A stretch of DNA of 43,352 bases from Clostridia bacterium (GTDB lineage Bacteria > Bacillota_A > Clostridia > Oscillospirales > CAG-272). The position numbers and the translations under genes are program-made. A model generated the notes under the pieces. It had not been told where the DNA came from, searched no databases, and was given only the letters and a program-made list of their open reading frames with translations. Position 1 is the first letter of the stretch, and each line of letters starts with the position of its first letter. The DNA is taken from contig JAGBRZ010000131.1 of assembly GCA_017632155.1 (NCBI GenBank), forward strand, positions 1-43,352, given 5' to 3'. Shown here piece after piece: positions 32,076 through 40,819 of this stretch.

Positions 32076-32349
32076 TAGGGTGACAAAAATAATCCGAACT
32101 AGTTTTTTGGCGACAAATATCCGCCATCAGTTCGTTAAACGCCTCGAACGTATTAATATACTATCTTCGGCGTTTGCCTGCTGCTGACAAATATTTGTCA
32201 GCCAAAAAATCTCCGACCTCAAAGCCTTAATTTTTAGGTGATTTTTGGTGCGGAGGACAACGCAAGGTATTAACCTTGCTAGGACAACAAGCCGAAAAGC
32301 GCCAAAAATTAAGGCTTTGAGGCTGGTTCGGATTATTCTTGTCACCCTA
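32076..32349. mobile_element. TA-flanked MITE-like element with terminal inverted repeats
   Basis: Terminal inverted repeats TAGGGTGACAA.. (32076-32099) and ..TTGTCACCCTA (32326-32349) match at 23 of 24 positions. Each end carries a TA, as expected for IS630/Tc1-mariner-type target duplication. Further internal inverted repeats (a CTCAAAGCCTTAATTTTT-type pair, AAACGCC/GGCGTTT and CTGACAAATATTTGTCAG) can fold the 274-nt unit extensively. No transposase is encoded. It sits inside the CCACTG-rich tract next to the preceding element. Confidence 0.7.
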
Positions 32350-32366
32350 ACCACTGACCACTAATT

Positions 32367-33248
32367 TTACGCCTTGCGCTTCTTCACCGCATTTCTGCTG
32401 TAAGCGGTGTACTCGACAACGTCGGAGATCGATTCACCATCGATCTGCATTGCGCAGGGGGTATCAAATCTTACCGTTACCTCGTCGCACTTGACGACCT
32501 CGATATACTTGGTGTGGCGAACGTGGGTACCCTTGAATATCTCCGGAAAGATTGGAATGATACGCGCGCGGGAAAGATCGTGCGCAACGATGAAGGTCAT
32601 CTTTCCGTCGGAGGCAAGCCTATCCTGATCGGGCGCAATCTTCATTCCGCCGCCGAAATAACGTCCGTTTGTTGTCGGAGCAAGCCAAACGCGCTCATAT
32701 TTCTTGGTCACACCGTCGACTGTGACGGTTGCGCGGCGAGGGGAAAACTCGCGAAGCAGTCCGCGCAGAGCAATGGAAGTATAATTTATCGGCTTTTTCT
32801 TATCCTTGCGCTCGCGGTTTCCCGTTTCGCAAACGTAGCCATCAAGACCAAAGCCGACGTTATTTATAAAGATAATATCCTTTCCGTTGACGCGGACAAA
32901 GGGCAGATCTTTTATGTATTCTCCGATATCAAACGGCTCTGCACCGCGATCCTTGCCAAGGTCATTGAGAAAATCGTTGCCGCTTCCCGCGCCGTAATAA
33001 TAGATCTTCTGCTTGATCTTGAGCCCGCGGGTATCGTTGACAAAATGATGAAGCGTTCCGTCGCCGCCCGTGAGGATCACGATGCAATCGTCATCACAGG
33101 AAATAAAAAAATCATAAAAGCTGCCGAGCGAGGAAATATCAACAAAACGCACCTCTCCATCAGTCAGCACAGATTCAAGCTTACGCGCCGCTCCTTCTGC
33201 CTTGCCGTTATTCGCCAACGGATTGTAAAGTACAACGTAATTCTTCAA
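32367..33248 (-). CDS. Diacylglycerol-kinase-family lipid kinase
   Basis: This 293-residue protein has the DAGK catalytic domain: NPLANNGK near the N terminus (9-16), the GGDGT signature (61-65) and the GRYFGGGMKIAPDQ..DGKM segment of the C-terminal beta domain. It would phosphorylate diacylglycerol or a related lipid at the membrane face, with ATP. The start codon is TTG, with GGAGG 9 nt upstream; no ATG gives an equally good start. It has its own promoter. Confidence 0.92.
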   Translation of the reverse strand: MKNYVVLYNPLANNGKAEGAARKLESVLTDGEVRFVDISSLGSFYDFFISCDDDCIVILTGGDGTLHHFVNDTRGLKIKQKIYYYGAGSGNDFLNDLGKDRGAEPFDIGEYIKDLPFVRVNGKDIIFINNVGFGLDGYVCETGNRERKDKKKPINYTSIALRGLLREFSPRRATVTVDGVTKKYERVWLAPTTNGRYFGGGMKIAPDQDRLASDGKMTFIVAHDLSRARIIPIFPEIFKGTHVRHTKYIEVVKCDEVTVRFDTPCAMQIDGESISDVVEYTAYSRNAVKKRKA

Positions 33249-33613
33249 GGGGGAATTCCTCCGAAAAAATCAATTTAGTTCAATCTAATATATTGTACCA
33301 TTTTTTGTCGAATTTTTCAAGGGCTTTTTATGAATTCTTAAAAATTTTAGAAAAAATAGCAAGGGTTCCCCGCAAAATGCAAGGAACCCCCGCTTGGATT
33401 TTATACAATGAAAGAAGAATATACCGAAGGGTTCATTCTCTCGAATTTTGCACCCTTCACTATATAAGACGCATTTTTTCGCAAAAAGTTACGCTTTTTT
33501 CGAAAGTTTTTTTAAAAAAGCTTTCTTTTTGTGGATATGCACAAAATCAATCATTGGAATTTGTTGAAAATGACGGCGCTTCAAAAGCGGATTTACATAT
33601 TTTGGATATATTT
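33249..33613. other. Gene-free stretch with promoter and hairpins
   Basis: Besides the lipid-kinase promoter, this region has GGGTTCC..GGAACCC (33363-33389), GAAGGGT..ACCCTTC (about 33427-33460) and an A/T-rich palindrome GAAAG..CTTTC around 33500. No gene is seen. The first hairpin, read on the minus strand and followed by a T-rich run, may end the glycosidase operon. Confidence 0.6.
33292..33320 (-). promoter_or_regulatory. Promoter of the lipid-kinase gene
   Basis: On the minus strand TTGAAA (33320-33315), 17 nt and TACAAT (33297-33292) preceded by ATGG. Confidence 0.8.
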
Positions 33614-34861
33614 TTATTCTTCGATTTCAAGACGGTATATTTCCATCTGACCCGGGGCAAGCCAAGTACCGGAGATAATATTACCCTGCTCATTTATGCG
33701 GTAGTTCGCATCCCAATGGTCGGTCGCAACGTCGTGCTCCACGCCACCAAAACAGGTTCTCCACAGCCTTTTGACCGAAGGATCAAAAATAAGATGGAAC
33801 ATTCCGCTTTCCTTTTGATCGTTGTTGAGGATCGCGACATACTCGTTGCCCTCGTCATCCGTAAAGCGGCTGAAAACGCCGTCGAGGTTGTGGTTTGAGA
33901 TGAAATTGATCGCGTATTTATGAACTCCCTCACGCCACTCGTCCCATCCGCCGTATACTCTGCCGAGATGCCAGCTTCCCTTATGGGTGAGTCGCATCAT
34001 AAGCGGTCCGTAGGTCTTGTGGAAAAGTCTGAGCTGACGGGAGAGCCAGGTCCAGGTTTCGGTCTTTTCGCCAAGCTCGTTGACGGGCGCGTTGCGGTAG
34101 TTGATATGCGAGCGCATCATTCGGTAATAGAACCAGATAATTCCCTTTGCGCCGTGCATTACGGATGTGTAAAGCTGCCAACGAATGTCATCCTCGTTCG
34201 GGCAGCGATATCGGAAATGTCCGACAGAAAGCACGATGCTCCAGAAGGGCACCTTCATCACGGCAGCCGCCTCGGAGTAAACACGGAGGCTTGTGTAATA
34301 ATCATCAACGCCCTTTCCGTCGCCGAAGGGATTCATTTGGGTGTAATTATCAAACGATATCAGCGAAACGCCTAGGCTCGGAATGATCTCGTGAGTCCAT
34401 TCCTCGAAGCTGTTGCAGCCCCAAAGAGGAGTGTGTCCCGGCCAACCGGGGAAATGGTTGAGATATGGCGTCAGATGCGGAGCAAGCTCGAGCTGAATTT
34501 TCGCCGCCGCGCGGATATCATCGAAACTTGTATGCTGAGGCTCGTCACCAAGGTGGAAGCCGAAAACCGCGGGATGCGAGCCAAAATCGGCAACAGCTTC
34601 GGCAACCTGCGCGCGGTATCCCTCGGGATCTGCCGCCGCGCCGCGCCAAGTGGTGCGACTGTCGGAGAGGATGAGTCGGATGCCGAATTTATTGCATTCG
34701 TCAAGCAGAGCGACAAGCTTTTTCTTACGCTCCGGGTCGGGTGAATAATGCGGAGCGACGGTCAGAGTCATTCCGCAAGCCGCCCAATCGGCAACGTCGG
34801 TGAGCGGTACGTCATCAATGGCTTGGGTTCCCCAGAAACCCATCGGGAATACTTCGTGCAT
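33614..34861 (-). CDS. Glycoside-hydrolase-like TIM-barrel protein (clan GH-A type)
   Basis: This 415-residue protein opens with FPMGFWGTQ and has alternating strands and helices with LGDEPQ (D106-E107), the acid/base position of clan GH-A enzymes such as GH42-like beta-galactosidases. A later IVLSVGH segment and GIIWFYYRM strand are at the place where the nucleophile Glu would be sought, but I do not see it clearly. There is no signal peptide, so any substrate would be internal. The start at 34861 has GGAGG 7 nt upstream and lies 2 nt after the preceding stop, so it is translationally coupled. The family is moderately sure; the activity is not. Confidence 0.75.
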   Translation of the reverse strand: MHEVFPMGFWGTQAIDDVPLTDVADWAACGMTLTVAPHYSPDPERKKKLVALLDECNKFGIRLILSDSRTTWRGAAADPEGYRAQVAEAVADFGSHPAVFGFHLGDEPQHTSFDDIRAAAKIQLELAPHLTPYLNHFPGWPGHTPLWGCNSFEEWTHEIIPSLGVSLISFDNYTQMNPFGDGKGVDDYYTSLRVYSEAAAVMKVPFWSIVLSVGHFRYRCPNEDDIRWQLYTSVMHGAKGIIWFYYRMMRSHINYRNAPVNELGEKTETWTWLSRQLRLFHKTYGPLMMRLTHKGSWHLGRVYGGWDEWREGVHKYAINFISNHNLDGVFSRFTDDEGNEYVAILNNDQKESGMFHLIFDPSVKRLWRTCFGGVEHDVATDHWDANYRINEQGNIISGTWLAPGQMEIYRLEIEE

Positions 34862-34863
34862 AG

Positions 34864-35973
34864 TCAATCCTCCATTCCTGAATAGAAACAATGTCTTATT
34901 CTTGGGTGAACGTATCTTTCTTTATTGTTCAGCATATGCTGGGCGTAAAAGAGCGAGGTTTTCGTTTCGGGGTCGATGATCATATACGAGCCCGCCGCGC
35001 CGTGCCATCCGAATTCTGAAGGAGAAGCAACGATACCGTATGAAAAATCGGGCTCACAGCGCACGCCGAAGCCGTAGCCGTAGCCATCGAGAGCCGACCA
35101 CTTCTTGTGGTACGCAAGCTTCATTTCATCGGTGATGCAGTTGGTGCGCATCATTTTGAGCGTATTTTCGGAAATGATGCGGTTGCCAAGGTAGCTTACG
35201 CCGCCGCAAGCAAGGGCATCGGTGAATTTTATGTAATCTCCAAGCGAGGAAATAAGTCCCGCTCCGCCGCTTTCGTATTCCGTACCCGGGACGTAGGGGT
35301 TCGTCAGATCAACACGCAAAGCCTTTTTGCGCGCGTCGTTGTAGCGGTACTGCGGTGCCATTCTCACGCGGATCTCATCTGTCGCGATGAAAGTGGAATT
35401 TTCCATTCCGCAAGGCTCGAAGATATTCTTTTTGCAGTATTCGCCGAAGGTCATACCCGAAATGACCTCGACAAGACAAGCGAGTACATCGTGGCAGAGG
35501 CTGTACTGGAACTGCGTGCCGGGCTCGAAATCAAGCGGAGCTTTTGCAAGTGAGGCGATCATCTCGCGTGTGGGCGCTCTGCCGTTCGTTTTTTCAACTA
35601 CCTCGCGGATATGCGGTGTGGTGAGATCATAGTTAAATCCCGCCGTCATCGTAAAGAGGTGATAGAACGTGATAGGCGTTTCACAAGCGACCGAAAAATT
35701 GCCCTTTTTCACATAAAGCTCGTCGAACTCGGGCAGATATTGCGAGATCGGATCCTTCATAAGGAATTTTCCCTGCTCGAAAAGCTGAAGCGCCGCGATG
35801 CAGGTTACGACCTTGGTGCAGGAATACATATAATAAAGCTCATCCCCGCGCAGAGGCTCGCCGACCGTGTGACGCCAAAGATCCTTGTGATCGCGGTAAA
35901 CGATGATGTCCGACGACGGAATGCCGTACTCAGGCAGAGTGTCGATAAAATTTTTGAGATTGGTGAAGTTCAT
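34864..35973 (-). CDS. Serine beta-lactamase-like hydrolase (class C/DD-peptidase/esterase family)
   Basis: This 369-residue protein has the beta-lactamase-family motifs: S51-C-T-K54 (SxxK), YSL near residue 157 (YxN position) and HGAAG near residue 319 (in place of KTG). There is no signal peptide, so it is probably an esterase or amidase inside the cell rather than a resistance enzyme. The ATG follows the lipoate-ligase stop by 1 nt, with a GGAG site in the stop region, so translation is coupled. Confidence 0.9.
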   Translation of the reverse strand: MNFTNLKNFIDTLPEYGIPSSDIIVYRDHKDLWRHTVGEPLRGDELYYMYSCTKVVTCIAALQLFEQGKFLMKDPISQYLPEFDELYVKKGNFSVACETPITFYHLFTMTAGFNYDLTTPHIREVVEKTNGRAPTREMIASLAKAPLDFEPGTQFQYSLCHDVLACLVEVISGMTFGEYCKKNIFEPCGMENSTFIATDEIRVRMAPQYRYNDARKKALRVDLTNPYVPGTEYESGGAGLISSLGDYIKFTDALACGGVSYLGNRIISENTLKMMRTNCITDEMKLAYHKKWSALDGYGYGFGVRCEPDFSYGIVASPSEFGWHGAAGSYMIIDPETKTSLFYAQHMLNNKERYVHPRIRHCFYSGMED

Positions 35974-35974
35974 T

Positions 35975-36868
35975 TTATGCTCCGTATTTTTTATTTTTCA
36001 CATCATCAATTCGCTTCCCAATTACTTCCTCGCGAACCTTCTCTGCCGCCTCTATGTCAAGCGAATCGGTATAAACCGCGCAATCGGAAATAGTCTCGCC
36101 GCGAACGGTAAGGTGAAGTGTAAACTCGCCCTCGGCGGTTCGGTATTTGACCTCATCGGTAAATTCGGGATCTTCTCCGAGAAGCCATTCGCGGGATGAG
36201 AGGAAGCTTGCGCGGTCGGCGTAAAGTCCTTCATTGGGCATCGGAAGAGTCATATCGGGTGCGAACGCCGATATAAGTGCTTGTTCAAAGGCTTCAACCG
36301 TCATTTCCGGGACAAGCTCGGTGAGGTTGACCACCCTTGAGCGAACCGATTTGATTCCTTTCGCTTCAAGCTTTGTCTTTGAAACGGTAAGGTAATTTGA
36401 AAGCCTTCCCATATCGGATGCGATCAGCACCGTTCCGTGGTGGCATTTGTTTTCTCCGACCGAGTAAAAGGCATTGCCGGAAAACTTTCGCCCGTCTGCT
36501 TCAATATCGTTTCTGCCCGTGGGTTTGGCGTCTATGCCAAAAGCTCGGCAAGCATCCGCAATGACGGAAAGCTGGCGTGTGACGTTGTGGATTTTTTCGT
36601 GCGAGATGAAACTGAAGCAGAGATTGCCGAGGTCGTGAAAGACCGCCCCGCCGCCCGAAAGTCGGCGCGAAAGAAGAACGCCGTCCTCCTCCATTTTTTC
36701 GAGGTTGCATTCGGCGCGCGAATTTTGATTTTTGCCTATGACGACCGTTGCAGCATTTTGCCAGAGAAAGAGGATCTCCGTCCCCTCCCCGATATTCGCC
36801 GTCAGGAATTCCTCCGCCGCAAGGTTGCGGTGAGGATCATTTAAATTTGATTTTATAACGTATTTCAT
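35975..36868 (-). CDS. lplA: Lipoate-protein ligase
   Basis: This 297-residue protein attaches lipoate to lysine residues of E2 and GcvH-type proteins. The LplA signature RRLSGGGAVFHDLGN (68-82) and the GRNDIEADGRKFSGNAF stretch with the conserved Lys128 are both visible, and a C-terminal accessory domain of about 90 residues is present. The start at 36868 is the first ATG after a perfect promoter whose predicted transcription start falls on or next to that ATG, so the mRNA may be leaderless. It is divergent from the E1-E2-E3 operon whose lipoyl E2 it probably modifies. Confidence 0.93.
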   Translation of the reverse strand: MKYVIKSNLNDPHRNLAAEEFLTANIGEGTEILFLWQNAATVVIGKNQNSRAECNLEKMEEDGVLLSRRLSGGGAVFHDLGNLCFSFISHEKIHNVTRQLSVIADACRAFGIDAKPTGRNDIEADGRKFSGNAFYSVGENKCHHGTVLIASDMGRLSNYLTVSKTKLEAKGIKSVRSRVVNLTELVPEMTVEAFEQALISAFAPDMTLPMPNEGLYADRASFLSSREWLLGEDPEFTDEVKYRTAEGEFTLHLTVRGETISDCAVYTDSLDIEAAEKVREEVIGKRIDDVKNKKYGA

Positions 36869-36874
36869 ATCTTC

Positions 36875-36903
36875 ATTATACAACTAAAATCGTATTTTGT
36901 CAA
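36875..36903 (-). promoter_or_regulatory. Consensus promoter of the lplA operon
   Basis: On the minus strand TTGACA (36903-36898), 17 nt and TATAAT (36880-36875), an exact sigma-A consensus. Six nucleotides separate the -10 box from the ATG. Confidence 0.93.
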
Positions 36904-36984
36904 TATTCCTTCGGCAAAAAGCAATTCCGATCACTCAATGAATTATAAAGCCAAGTACGTAAAACGAATATGCAATACAAACTC

Positions 36985-37259
36985 CGCCACCCCTCATCCG
37001 TCAGCCACAAGGGCTGCCACCTTCTCCCAAGATCCGGGAGAAGGCGAACTTATAATTTCGCTCAACCTTTCTGTGCATTGGAAGGCGGTTTAATACAATT
37101 AAATAAAAATATATTTTTAAATCTACTTTAATCTATAAAATAATTAATTTTATTGCATTATTGATCATATCACTATAGTTGATGTTCGCAGTTGCTATAT
37201 AAGCCTTCTCCCGGATCTTGGGAGAAGGTGGCTCGCTTGCGAGACGGATGAGGGGTGGC
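36985..37259. repeat. Inverted-repeat element with about 60-nt arms in a gene-free region
   Basis: The left arm (36985-37044) and right arm (37203-37259) are imperfect reverse complements carrying GCCACCCCTCATCCGTC and CACCTTCTCCCAAGATCC in the left orientation. The AT-rich centre of about 158 nt has no gene. The element lies between the divergent lplA and E1-alpha promoters. The arm sequence has the look of a widely dispersed bacterial intergenic repeat; no search was possible here. Confidence 0.8.
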
Positions 37260-37388
37260 GAAGCCTGCATTGCATTATATCAAGTGAACAAGATCCCTGC
37301 GAATTGACAGTATTGCACCAAAAGGCGCGATCGATGTGTAATTACAACTTTACATCAAAAAAAGAATCAACCAAAACCTACATTTTCC

Positions 37389-37417
37389 TTGACTTATTTC
37401 CTATAATATGATATACT
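37389..37417 (+). promoter_or_regulatory. Promoter of the 2-oxo-acid dehydrogenase operon
   Basis: TTGACT (37389-37394), 17 nt and TATACT (37412-37417). The E1-alpha start is 53 nt downstream of the -10 box. Confidence 0.85.
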
Positions 37418-37470
37418 TCATATGGCGAAAGCCAGAAGTATGTAATTACATTAAAAGGAGATATAAAACA

Positions 37471-38445
37471 ATGCCGGTTATGCCGAACAAAGAAAAAGCA
37501 CTTGGTATGTATCGCAAGATGTACGAGATCCGTCAGTATGAAGAAACGGTTAAGTACCTCTTCTTCGAGGGTATCATGCCCGGTACCATTCACCAGAGCG
37601 CGGGAGAAGAAGCTTCCGCAGTAGGAATTATCTATGATCTTCGCAAGGAAGACGTCGTTTACTCCACACACCGTCCCGCAGGTCACGACCTTGCAAAGGG
37701 CATCTCTCTCAGATCTATGATGGCGGAGATGTTCGGACGCGTTGACGGATGCTGTAAGGGTAAGGGCGGCGCAATGCACACGGGTGATATGTCCGTTGGC
37801 GTTCCCCCCGCAAACGCAATCGTTGGCGGTAACATTCCGATCGCAGCAGGTACTGCACTTGCATTTATGATGCAGAAGAAAGACAACATCGCCGTTTCCT
37901 TCATGGGCGACGGTGCTACCAACGAGGGTTCCTTCCACGAGGCACTCAACTTTGCCGCTACCTGGAAGCTCCCCGTAGTTTTCGTTTGTGAAAACAACCT
38001 CTATTCCGCAACCACCTCCATCCACCTCACCACCCTTCTTGAGGATCCCGCAGCAGGACGTGCAGCATCCTACGGATGCCCCGGCGTAGTTGTTGACGGT
38101 AACGACGTTCTTGCAGTTAACGAGGCTATGGCAGTTGCTGTTGAGCGCGCTCGTTCCGGCGAAGGCCCCACCATTCTCGAGCTCAAGACCTACCGTAAGT
38201 ACGGTCACTCCAGAAACGACGCCTGCGGTTACAGACCCAAGGAAGAGGAGAAGGAATGGCTTGAGGATCGCGATCCTATCAAGACCTTCCGCGCAAGACT
38301 TCTTGAAGAAGGCGTTGCTACCGAGGAAGAGATCGAAAAGGTCGAAGAAGAAGTCGATGCAGCTATCGACGATTCCGTTGAATTCGCAAAGAACTCCCCG
38401 CTGCCCTCGCTTGAGTCGGCACTCGAGGATATCTACGCGGACTAA
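37471..38445 (+). CDS. E1 component alpha subunit of a 2-oxo-acid or acetoin dehydrogenase
   Basis: This 324-residue thiamine-diphosphate enzyme subunit has the TPP motif GDG (146-148)..NN (175-176) and the PGTIHQSAGEEASAVGI stretch of E1 alpha proteins. With the next gene it forms the alpha2beta2 E1, which decarboxylates a 2-oxo acid or cleaves acetoin and passes the acyl group to lipoate. The start at 37471 has AAGGAG and is 20 nt from the E1-beta ribosome-site region at the other end. AcoA (acetoin) and PdhA (pyruvate) are both possible. Confidence 0.9.
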   Translation: MPVMPNKEKALGMYRKMYEIRQYEETVKYLFFEGIMPGTIHQSAGEEASAVGIIYDLRKEDVVYSTHRPAGHDLAKGISLRSMMAEMFGRVDGCCKGKGGAMHTGDMSVGVPPANAIVGGNIPIAAGTALAFMMQKKDNIAVSFMGDGATNEGSFHEALNFAATWKLPVVFVCENNLYSATTSIHLTTLLEDPAAGRAASYGCPGVVVDGNDVLAVNEAMAVAVERARSGEGPTILELKTYRKYGHSRNDACGYRPKEEEKEWLEDRDPIKTFRARLLEEGVATEEEIEKVEEEVDAAIDDSVEFAKNSPLPSLESALEDIYAD

Positions 38446-38465
38446 GAAAGAGGAGGTATATTACT

Positions 38466-39509
38466 ATGGCAGTTATGTCAATTGCAGATGCGCTTAAAGC
38501 AGCTATAGCCGAAGAAATGCGCCGCGACCCGAGCGTTTACGTGCTCGGCGAGGACGAGGATATTCCCGGCGGTATGGGCGGAGCCTTCACCGTTACCAAG
38601 GGTATCGGCGACGAATTCGGCAGACTTGAAAATATTAACGGCGAGATGAAGGAAGGCCGTTGCATCAACACCCCCATCTCCGAGATCATGATCTCCGGCG
38701 TTTGCGTTGGTTCCGCTATGTACGGTATGAGACCCGTTGCAGACCTTCAGTACTGCGACTTCCTCTTCTGCATGATGGACCAGCTTGTAAACCAGGCAGC
38801 TAAGATGAGATATATGTCGGGCGGTCAGCTCAGCGTTCCTATGGTTATGCGTTGTCCCTCCGGTGCAACCAACCGTGGCGCACAGCACGCACAGAGCCCC
38901 GAGACCTTCTTTGCTCACGTTCCCGGCCTCAAGGTAATCTGCCCCTCCACCGCATATGACGCAAAGGGTATGATGAAGCAGGCTATCCGCGACAACAACC
39001 CCGTTATCGTATTCGAGCACAAGCTCCTTTACGGAAGCAAGCGTAAGGAAGTTGGCGCAATCAACTCCGCAGGCGAAGTTCCGGACGGCGATTACACCGT
39101 TCCCTTCGGCAAGGCAGCTATCCGCCGCGAGGGTACCGACGTTACCATCGTTGCAAACCTTCTTATGAACTACAAGGCACAGGAAGCAGCAGCAGAGCTT
39201 GAAAAGGAAGGCATCTCCTGCGAGATCATCGACCCCCGTTCTCTCCTTCCCTTCGACTACGAAACCGTTGTTGAATCGGTAAGAAAGACCGGTAAGCTTA
39301 TGATCGTTCACGAGGATAACTACAACTGCGGTTGGGGCGCACAGGTTGCATCCTACTTCGCAGAAAACGAGATCTTCCTCCTCGACGCTCCCATCGTCCG
39401 CATTGCGGCGAAGGACACCCCCGTTCCCTTCTCCCCCGACCTCGAAAACTTCGTTATCCCCTCCAAGGAGGATATCATCGAGGCGGCTCGCAAGCTCGCT
39501 CGCGCATAA
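38466..39509 (+). CDS. E1 component beta subunit of the same dehydrogenase
   Basis: This 347-residue protein is the E1 beta partner: GEDEDIPGGMGG near the N terminus, then ENINGEMKEGRCINTPISE and AGFAMYG-like SAMYGMRPV segments, and a C-terminal transketolase domain with EIIDPRSLLPFD and HEDNYNCGWG. It follows the alpha gene by 20 nt with a GAGG site. Confidence 0.92.
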   Translation: MAVMSIADALKAAIAEEMRRDPSVYVLGEDEDIPGGMGGAFTVTKGIGDEFGRLENINGEMKEGRCINTPISEIMISGVCVGSAMYGMRPVADLQYCDFLFCMMDQLVNQAAKMRYMSGGQLSVPMVMRCPSGATNRGAQHAQSPETFFAHVPGLKVICPSTAYDAKGMMKQAIRDNNPVIVFEHKLLYGSKRKEVGAINSAGEVPDGDYTVPFGKAAIRREGTDVTIVANLLMNYKAQEAAAELEKEGISCEIIDPRSLLPFDYETVVESVRKTGKLMIVHEDNYNCGWGAQVASYFAENEIFLLDAPIVRIAAKDTPVPFSPDLENFVIPSKEDIIEAARKLARA

Positions 39510-39520
39510 GGAGAAGTTAA

Positions 39521-40804
39521 ATGGTAAAGAAAGTTGTTATGCCCGCCGCCGGTCAGACGACCGACGAGGCTACAGTGACAAAACTTTTGGTCAAGGTTGG
39601 CGACAGCGTAAAGAAGGGCGACGTTCTTCTTGAGGTTGAGACCGACAAGACCGTTCTCCCCATCGAAAGCTTCGCGAAGGGCTTCGTAACCGAGATCTTC
39701 GTTAAGGAATTCGATAAGGTAGACGCAGGCACTGCCCTCCTCGCTATCGGTGACGAAAAGGATCTCGCCGCAGCAAAGAGTGGCACAGCTGCTCCTGCTC
39801 CCGCTCCCGCAGCAGCTCCCGCTGCTCCTGCAGCTGCAGCAGCTGACGATGATGAGGACGATTTTGCTCCCATCATCCCCGGACAGGCTCCCGTTGCGGC
39901 TCCCGCACACGTTGCAGCTCCCGTAGCTCCCGTAGCAAAGGCTTCCGGCGATTACAAGGCTATGCCTAACGCAAAGAAGCTTGCTTCTGAGCTTGGCGTT
40001 GACCTCTCCACCGTTGCTCCCGCTAACGGCGAGTTCATCAAGGCTTCCGACGTTAAGCTTGCAGCTGAGCAGAAGCCCGCAGAAGTTGCTGAAGCTCCCG
40101 CAGCAGAGGCTGATTACGTTGACGAAAAGCTTCCCAACATCAGAAAGGTCATTGCAAAGGCGATGCACAATTCGCTTTCCACAATGGCACAGCTTACGCT
40201 CAACACCTCCTTCGACGCAACCAAGCTCCTCGCTCTCCGCGAGCAGCTCAAGGCAAATGCAGAGAAGTTCGGCTACGGCAACATCACTCTCAACGATATG
40301 ATCCTCTTTGCCGTTTCGAGAGTTATCCTGAACCACAGAAGCCTCAACGCAAACTACCTCGACGATACTATGAGATTCTTCAACACCGTAAATCTCGGAA
40401 TCGCGGTAGACACCGACCGTGGACTTCTCGTTCCCACCCTCGCACATGCCGAAAAGCTCTCGTTAAACGAACTTTCCGCTCAGGCCAAAACTCTCATTGG
40501 CGAGGCTCAGAAGGGCACCATCGCTCCCGATAAGCTGAAGAACGGTTCCTTCACCGTAACCAACCTCGGCTCTCTCGGCATTGAGTCCTTCACTCCCGTT
40601 ATCAATCCTCCCCAGACAGGTATTCTCGGCGTTGACACCATCACCCGCAGAATCAAGGAGGTAAACGGTCAGGACGTTACCTATCCCGCAATGGGACTTT
40701 CCCTCACCTTCGACCACAGAGCACTCGACGGCGCACCCGCGGCGAAGTTCCTCAAGGAACTCGTCTTCGCGCTTGAAAACTTCGATATGCTGCTGATCAA
40801 GTAA
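39521..40804 (+). CDS. E2 dihydrolipoamide acyltransferase of the dehydrogenase complex
   Basis: This 427-residue protein has one lipoyl domain with the modified lysine at ETDKTVLP (Lys43), an Ala/Pro-rich flexible linker (about 92-130), a peripheral-subunit-binding segment (about 147-180, without the usual GTGxxGRI ending), a second linker, and a catalytic core ending in DHRALDG (His399, Asp403). It accepts the acyl group from E1 and transfers it to CoA. The linker composition and single lipoyl domain are typical of Gram-positive complexes. It starts 11 nt after E1 beta. Confidence 0.93.
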   Translation: MVKKVVMPAAGQTTDEATVTKLLVKVGDSVKKGDVLLEVETDKTVLPIESFAKGFVTEIFVKEFDKVDAGTALLAIGDEKDLAAAKSGTAAPAPAPAAAPAAPAAAAADDDEDDFAPIIPGQAPVAAPAHVAAPVAPVAKASGDYKAMPNAKKLASELGVDLSTVAPANGEFIKASDVKLAAEQKPAEVAEAPAAEADYVDEKLPNIRKVIAKAMHNSLSTMAQLTLNTSFDATKLLALREQLKANAEKFGYGNITLNDMILFAVSRVILNHRSLNANYLDDTMRFFNTVNLGIAVDTDRGLLVPTLAHAEKLSLNELSAQAKTLIGEAQKGTIAPDKLKNGSFTVTNLGSLGIESFTPVINPPQTGILGVDTITRRIKEVNGQDVTYPAMGLSLTFDHRALDGAPAAKFLKELVFALENFDMLLIK

Positions 40805-40819
40805 AGGAAGGAAACAAAA

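Noticed and set aside
34864..35973. Antibiotic-resistance beta-lactamase
   Set aside because: The fold is of that family but there is no signal peptide, the KTG position is HGAAG, and it sits in a metabolic operon; a cytosolic esterase or amidase is more likely.
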